In this document: positions 31,878 through 35,839 of the stretch, in pieces
How positions within the stretch are numbered: position 1 is the stretch's first letter
Layout: each line of letters starts with the position of its first letter
The notes under the pieces: model-generated
Database searches by the model: none
The model's input: only the letters and a program-made list of their open reading frames with translations
What the model was told of the DNA's origin: nothing
Assembly: GCF_000282615.1 (NCBI RefSeq)
Contig: NZ_AKIY01000020.1
Location: 1 to 35,839 of the forward strand
Length of the DNA stretch: 35,839 nt
Source: Bradyrhizobium sp. YR681
GTDB lineage: Bacteria; Pseudomonadota; Alphaproteobacteria; Rhizobiales; Xanthobacteraceae
Direction: 5' to 3'
Program-made: the position numbers and the translations under genes

Positions 31878-33172
31878 GGACGCTTCTCCCGGATCAGGAT
31901 CTCGATCCGGCGGTTCTGCGCGGCCGCCGGGTCGCTCGGGAGTTTCGGCCGCCGGTCGGCATAACCTTCGACGTGCTCGATCCGCAGCGCGTCGATGCCG
32001 GAGCGAACCAGCATGTAATAGGCCATCTGCGCGCGCGCCGTCGACAGCCGCCAATTGTCGTAGGTCTCCGACTTGTACGGCCGGTTGTCGGTGTGGCCGC
32101 GAACGATGATCATGCCGGGACGCTTGGCCAGCAGCGGCCCGATCTTGTCGATCACGCGGATGAGCTCGGGCCGCGGCTCGGCCGATCCGACCGCGAACAT
32201 GCCGAAGCTGGCATCGTCGGTCAGGCTGACCAGGAGGCCTTCCTCGACCTGACGCACCTCGGCCACCGGTCCCGCGCCGGCCTTGATGTCGGACAGGGCA
32301 TCCGCGACCGCGGATTGAAGCTGCTTGACGGTCGGCGGCTGGGGCTGTGCGACGTCGCGCGGTTCGGACTCCTTCGTCGCGTCGCTGGGCCGCGCGGCAG
32401 CGTTGGCCTGGGCACCGCCTTCGCGGGAAGATGGCGACGGCGCGGGCCCGGGCGGCAGCAGCGGCGACAGGCTTGCCGACGCAGCATCCGCGTTCGGGGC
32501 CACGCTTCCGCCGGCATCATCCGTCCTGGCCCGGCGCGGCTGCGGCTCGGCCGGACCTGCGCCGGACGCGCTGTCGCGCGCCGTCGCATTCGGCTTCGGC
32601 TCGCTCTCGATGATGCGATCCGCATCCTTGGCTGCCTGCGGCGCCAACTTCCAATAGCCGGGATCGAAAGGATCCCGGTAGGCGTCGCCGCCCTTGAGAC
32701 CATCTTCTTCGGCGGACGTCAGCGCGCCGGCGCGGCGCTGGCCGGAGGCTTGGTTCGCACTGTTGGCGATCTCGGCAAGCGTCGCATAGGGATCGCGGAA
32801 CAGCACCTTCTCTTCGAAGGACGCCGGCTTCTCGGCCGTCGGCGAGTCGCCGCGACGTTCCTCGTTCGGCCCCGCCGGTTGACGCCGGCCGTCCTGGCCT
32901 TCGAACGCCGTCGGTTCCTTCTTGGAGAGGTCCTTGAGGCCCTTCGGTGCAGGAGCATTCTCGGCGAGCTTGATCGGATTGAAATAGCTCGCGACCACCT
33001 GCTTCTGGTCCTGGTTGAGCGCGTTGAGCAGCCACATGACCAGGAAGAACGCCATCATCGCAGTCATGAAGTCCGCATAAGCGATCTTCCAGACGCCACC
33101 GTGATGCGCCTCCTCCGCGAAGGCGCTGCGCCTGCGGATGATGACCAGCTCGTTCTTGACTTCTTCGACCAT
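31874..33172 (-). CDS. motB: Flagellar stator protein MotB
   Basis: A 432-residue protein. W-K-I-A-Y-A-D-F-M-T-A-M-M-A-F-F-L-V-M-W-L-L carries the proton-binding Asp34 and the single membrane segment. A long Ala/Pro/Glu-rich linker (about 75-290) is typical of Rhizobiales MotB. The OmpA-like peptidoglycan-binding domain (about 310-432) has I-V-R-G-H-T-D-N-R-P and L-S-T-A-R-A-Q-M-A and ends N-R-R-I-E-I-L-I-R-E. It pairs with MotA, which is not in this window, and with MotC. It starts 6 bp after the fliH-like gene. Confidence 0.96.
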   Translation of the reverse strand: MVEEVKNELVIIRRRSAFAEEAHHGGVWKIAYADFMTAMMAFFLVMWLLNALNQDQKQVVASYFNPIKLAENAPAPKGLKDLSKKEPTAFEGQDGRRQPAGPNEERRGDSPTAEKPASFEEKVLFRDPYATLAEIANSANQASGQRRAGALTSAEEDGLKGGDAYRDPFDPGYWKLAPQAAKDADRIIESEPKPNATARDSASGAGPAEPQPRRARTDDAGGSVAPNADAASASLSPLLPPGPAPSPSSREGGAQANAAARPSDATKESEPRDVAQPQPPTVKQLQSAVADALSDIKAGAGPVAEVRQVEEGLLVSLTDDASFGMFAVGSAEPRPELIRVIDKIGPLLAKRPGMIIVRGHTDNRPYKSETYDNWRLSTARAQMAYYMLVRSGIDALRIEHVEGYADRRPKLPSDPAAAQNRRIEILIREKRP

Positions 33173-33178
33173 GGCGGA

Positions 33179-33883
33179 CTACCGGCGCGCGTCCTTCAGG
33201 CGTTCGCCCCAGACCGCGATCTGCGTCTCGATCACGGTCTGGTCGGCGACGATACGGACCTCAGGGGTTTCGGCGACCTCGTACTCAATGCCGGTTCGCC
33301 GGGAAGCCTCGAGTTGCGTCCTGACGAGATCAAGCAGTTCGCTCGGGCCGGTGACCTTGAACACCGGTATCGGCGAATTGCCGGTCAGCGCCGCGATCTG
33401 CTCGACCAGCGACCCGATCGCCTTGTCGCGAACCGCATCCGCGAGGAACGGCAGCAAGATTCGTGCAACGGAGCTTGCGATGTTGCTCTCGATCTCGCGG
33501 CAAGCCGCCTCGAAGCCGCTCACGATCGCGCCCGCCTGCTGGTCGGACCATTTGGCGCGCTCCTCGCCGAGCCGGATCGCGCTGCGCACCCGCTCCTCGG
33601 CAACCCTGGCATCCCCTTCCGCAACGCCCGCGGCCTGGCCGCGACGATAGGCATCGTCGAGCAGATTGACCGGCGGAGCTTCCGCCTCCGGCGCCGGAGG
33701 CGGCGACTGAAGCTGCGGCTGCGACTGAGGCGGACGCTGCGGCTGGGCTTGCGGCTGCGGCTCGCGCCGGGCCTCCTTCGGCCTCGTCAGCACATCCTGG
33801 ATCTTGGGCGGCGGAGGCGGCGGCGACTTGGCCCGGCCGTTTGCGTCGAACTGCGTCAGGAATTTTCCGATTGCCGCGTTCAT
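33179..33883 (-). CDS. FliH-like flagellar export protein
   Basis: The protein has 234 residues. Residues 18-70 are rich in Pro, Gln and Arg. They are followed by the small-residue helix A-Y-R-R-G-Q-A-A-G-V-A-E-G-D-A-R (G-x-x-x-G-like spacing typical of FliH). A C-terminal domain ends I-E-T-Q-I-A-V-W-G-E-R-L-K. FliH holds and inhibits the export ATPase FliI. The position directly after fliF agrees with this role. Sequence match is modest, so the name is tentative. The start overlaps fliF by 4 bp. Confidence 0.7.
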   Translation of the reverse strand: MNAAIGKFLTQFDANGRAKSPPPPPPKIQDVLTRPKEARREPQPQAQPQRPPQSQPQLQSPPPAPEAEAPPVNLLDDAYRRGQAAGVAEGDARVAEERVRSAIRLGEERAKWSDQQAGAIVSGFEAACREIESNIASSVARILLPFLADAVRDKAIGSLVEQIAALTGNSPIPVFKVTGPSELLDLVRTQLEASRRTGIEYEVAETPEVRIVADQTVIETQIAVWGERLKDARR

Positions 33884-35508
33884 GCCGCCTCCTCGCGTCG
33901 CATCCAGTCTTTAAGGATCGCTGCTGCCTGCATCTGATCGAGCCGGACAATCTGCTCCAGCCGCTTCTGCGGCGTCCGCTGCATCTTGCCTTCGAGGTCC
34001 TCGACGAGGTTGAGCTCGGGATCCTGGCTCTCGGCCAATGCAAGGGTCGCGGCGGCTTCGAGCTCAGCGGCCTCGGCCGCCTCGGTCTGCTCCTGTGCCG
34101 CGCGATGGGTGAGAATGCCGTTGACGGCCGGCCGGAGCCCGAACCAGACCAGCATCGAAGCCACGGCCAGGATCGTCACCGCGTTGATGACGCTGCCGAG
34201 CTGCTTGTTGATCATCTCGACGAAGCTGATCGGGGGCACCGGCGCCAGTTCGCGCGAGCCTTCGATGAAGTCGACGGCCGTCACCTGGATCTGATCGCCG
34301 CGTGCCTTGTCCAGGCCACCGGCGGTCGCCGCAAGCTGGCTGATCTCGGCGAGCTTGCTGTCGACGATGGCCTGGTTGCTCTTGTCGCCGAGATCGGCGA
34401 CGAGCCGCGCGCGGTTGACCAGCACGGCGATGAAGAGCTTCTTGACCAGGTAGCCGTCGCTCACCGTCGTCGTGGTCTTCGACGAGACCTCGAAATTGGT
34501 GACGTCCTCACGGCGGGTCTTGTCCTCGCTCGAGTTCTTGGTGCCGCCGGCATTGACCTGCTGATCGGGAAGATTCTGCTGCACCGTGGTCGGGCTCGAA
34601 CGGTCCGCGTTCTGCGACGATTCCTTCTCGCGGACGTTTCGCACCGAACGTTCCGCGCGGCTCTCCGGATCGTAGACGGTCTCGTTGGTCTGCCGCTTGT
34701 CGGTGGAGAGCTGCGGGGCGACGCTCACCTCGAAATTGTCCAGGCCCAGATACGGAGTCAGCGCCTTGCGGATGTTTTCCTGCACCATGCCGCCGACGGT
34801 CTTCTGGAGGCTCGCCATCTTGGTCGGCGCCGCGGTCGCCTCGTCTTCTTCCGCGAGCAGCATCGAGCCGTCGGCATCCAGCACCGTCACCTTGTCGCGG
34901 CTCATGCCGGGAATGGCGGCCGCGACGAGATGTCGGATCGACTGGGCGGTGCGCGCCTCGATTGCGCCGTCGGTGCGCAGAACGACCGAGGCCGAGGGCG
35001 GCTGCTGCGTCGCGCGGAACGAGCCGCGCACCGGCAGCACGATGTGCACCCGGGCCGCCTTCACGCCCTTCATCAGTTGCACGGTGCGCGCGATTTCGCC
35101 CTCGAGCGCCCGGAGCTTGGTCACTTCCTGCATGAACGAGGTCAGGCCGAGCGAACCGATCTTGTCGAACAGCTCGTAGCCGGAATTGGCACTGGTCGGC
35201 AGGCCCTTCTCGGCCAGCAGCATCCGCGCCTGCATGGTCTGGCTCGGGCGCACCGAGACGGCGTCTCCGGCCGTATTGACGTCGAAGGCGATATTCTGCT
35301 CGCGCAGCGCGGCGCCCATCCGCGTCACGTCTTCGCGGGAGAGGCCGGTATAGAGCGTCTCGAATTCCGGCCGGCTCAGATAATAGGCACCGCCGACGAC
35401 GGTGACGAGAACGGCAAAGCCGATCAATCCCAAGGCCATCAGGCGTCGCGGACCAAGCTCCAGCAGATTATTGAGCAGTTGCTGTATCTGCGCACGACTG
35501 AACAGCAT
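33880..35508 (-). CDS. fliF: Flagellar MS-ring protein FliF
   Basis: A 542-residue protein. The first membrane segment (about 25-45, M-A-L-G-L-I-G-F-A-V-L-V-T-V-V) is followed by the ring-building motif with R-P-E-F-E-T-L-Y-T-G-L and by A-R-V-H-I-V-L-P. The second membrane segment lies about 440-460. The C-terminal tail (I-V-R-L-D-Q-M-Q-A-A-A-I-L-K-D-W) is the FliG-binding end. A GTG at 35541 is in frame, but the ATG at 35508 has GAGG five bases upstream. It is the first gene of the long operon; its promoter lies in the roughly 300 bp to the flagellin gene. Confidence 0.96.
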   Translation of the reverse strand: MLFSRAQIQQLLNNLLELGPRRLMALGLIGFAVLVTVVGGAYYLSRPEFETLYTGLSREDVTRMGAALREQNIAFDVNTAGDAVSVRPSQTMQARMLLAEKGLPTSANSGYELFDKIGSLGLTSFMQEVTKLRALEGEIARTVQLMKGVKAARVHIVLPVRGSFRATQQPPSASVVLRTDGAIEARTAQSIRHLVAAAIPGMSRDKVTVLDADGSMLLAEEDEATAAPTKMASLQKTVGGMVQENIRKALTPYLGLDNFEVSVAPQLSTDKRQTNETVYDPESRAERSVRNVREKESSQNADRSSPTTVQQNLPDQQVNAGGTKNSSEDKTRREDVTNFEVSSKTTTTVSDGYLVKKLFIAVLVNRARLVADLGDKSNQAIVDSKLAEISQLAATAGGLDKARGDQIQVTAVDFIEGSRELAPVPPISFVEMINKQLGSVINAVTILAVASMLVWFGLRPAVNGILTHRAAQEQTEAAEAAELEAAATLALAESQDPELNLVEDLEGKMQRTPQKRLEQIVRLDQMQAAAILKDWMRREEAA

Positions 35509-35605
35509 ATGACCTCGTACCAATGCGAACGTAGAGGACACTCCGCTGCCAACCTTGTCTGAAGGTTGCGCGAGGACACGAATGTGTCAGTTCGCGGGCG
35601 AGGCG

Positions 35606-35619
35606 TTGTAATTTTACAA
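35606..35619. promoter_or_regulatory. A/T-rich inverted repeat upstream of fliF
   Basis: TTGTAA-TT-TTACAA lies 98 bp before the fliF start in otherwise G/C-rich sequence. It may be an operator or promoter part for the operon; its binding protein is unknown. No clear -10/-35 pair was placed in 35509-35812. Confidence 0.4.
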
Positions 35620-35770
35620 GAATCTGGGATCAGGCAATCGGTTCGGCGGCAACTGGCGAGCGCGCGGGCGCATGGCAGCGCGATCGGCTGCGGCGTGTTG
35701 CATGAAATCCGACGTCGGAAGGTCAATTGCGGGCACGTCATGTGCCGTCATGCCGCCAATCACGGCAGGA

Positions 35771-35794
35771 ACCGTGCTCCCTCGGGAGCACGGT
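35771..35794. terminator. Hairpin terminator between flagellin and fliF
   Basis: ACCGTGCTCCC (35771-35781) is the inverse of GGGAGCACGGT (35784-35794), with TC at the centre. On the plus strand it is followed by CGTTTT. On the minus strand it lies 18 bases after the flagellin stop, which it would terminate, although the T-run on that side is weak. Confidence 0.72.
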
Positions 35795-35812
35795 CGTTTT
35801 CCAAGCCGAAGC

Positions 35813-35839
35813 TTACTTGAACAGCGAGAGGATGCTCTG
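35813..35839 (-). CDS. Flagellin C-terminus (partial)
   Basis: The last 27 bases read on the minus strand as Q-S-I-L-S-L-F-K followed by TAA. Flagellins of alphaproteobacteria end in this way (Q-S-I-L-S-L-F-R/Q/K). A hairpin terminator follows the stop. In B. diazoefficiens the lateral flagellin genes stand next to fliF, as here. Only eight codons are visible, but their sequence and context agree. Confidence 0.8.
   Translation of the reverse strand, partial: QSILSLFK

Noticed and set aside
30660..32054. 464-codon form of MotC
   Set aside because: The added part is a shadow of motB, and only the TTG start at 31877 yields a proper signal peptide.
1..35839. CRISPR array, tRNA/rRNA, insertion sequence, prophage or defence system
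   Set aside because: I looked for regular spaced repeats, RNA gene patterns, transposase, integrase and nuclease motifs and found none.

Overview
The window reads as chromosomal DNA of an alphaproteobacterium of the Bradyrhizobium / Rhodopseudomonas type. The base composition is high in G+C. The flagellar gene order and products are those of Rhizobiales (flaF, flbT, motC, an FtcR/Rem-type regulator), and the intergenic palindromes resemble ones common in Bradyrhizobium. The right half matches the lateral-flagella (laf) locus described in Bradyrhizobium diazoefficiens; this assignment rests on memory of gene order and protein families, not on a search.

Left part, 1-8.4 kb on the minus strand and 8.5-10 kb on the plus strand: after a truncated LysR regulator and a class-3 lipase comes a sugar-acid catabolic unit. 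It holds a GntR/FCD regulator, a TRAP transporter (DctP, DctQ, DctM), an L-idonate 5-dehydrogenase-like zinc enzyme and mannonate dehydratase UxuA, with UxuB (fructuronate reductase / mannonate oxidoreductase) divergent. Together these enzymes could carry L-gulonate -> D-fructuronate -> D-mannonate -> 2-keto-3-deoxygluconate. A candidate FCD-type operator lies between the regulator and uxuB. Repeat palindromes lie after uxuA and between dctP and dctQ.

Middle part, 10-16.7 kb: single housekeeping or accessory genes. They are an NTF2-like protein, a CbbY-type HAD phosphatase, a YeeZ-like NAD-binding protein, a secreted class-C beta-lactamase-like serine hydrolase, a Tat-exported dienelactone hydrolase, a MarR regulator with an unusual four-cysteine C-terminal tail, and a one-pass membrane protein of unknown function.

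Right part, 16.7-35.8 kb: a long, relatively A+T-rich non-coding region rich in GANTC sites precedes an FtcR/LafR-type flagellar regulator on the plus strand. Facing it on the minus strand is a nearly gapless flagellar operon, in order of transcription fliF, fliH-like, motB, motC, fliK, a lytic transglycosylase, flgE, flgK, flgL, flaF, flbT, flgD, fliQ, flhA, fliR, fliJ-like, flgJ/cheL-type rod-binding protein, flgN-like and fliL-like. Many neighbours overlap by 4 bp (ATGA or GTGA), implying translational coupling. The last 27 bases hold the C-terminus of a flagellin on the minus strand, so the filament gene lies just outside.

I saw no tRNA, rRNA, CRISPR array, insertion sequence or prophage. 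I do not see a clearly undescribed large system. The observations most worth checking are the compact gulonate-type pathway, the GANTC cluster upstream of the flagellar regulator, the Cys4 MarR protein, the relocated regulator, and several repeat or operator structures.
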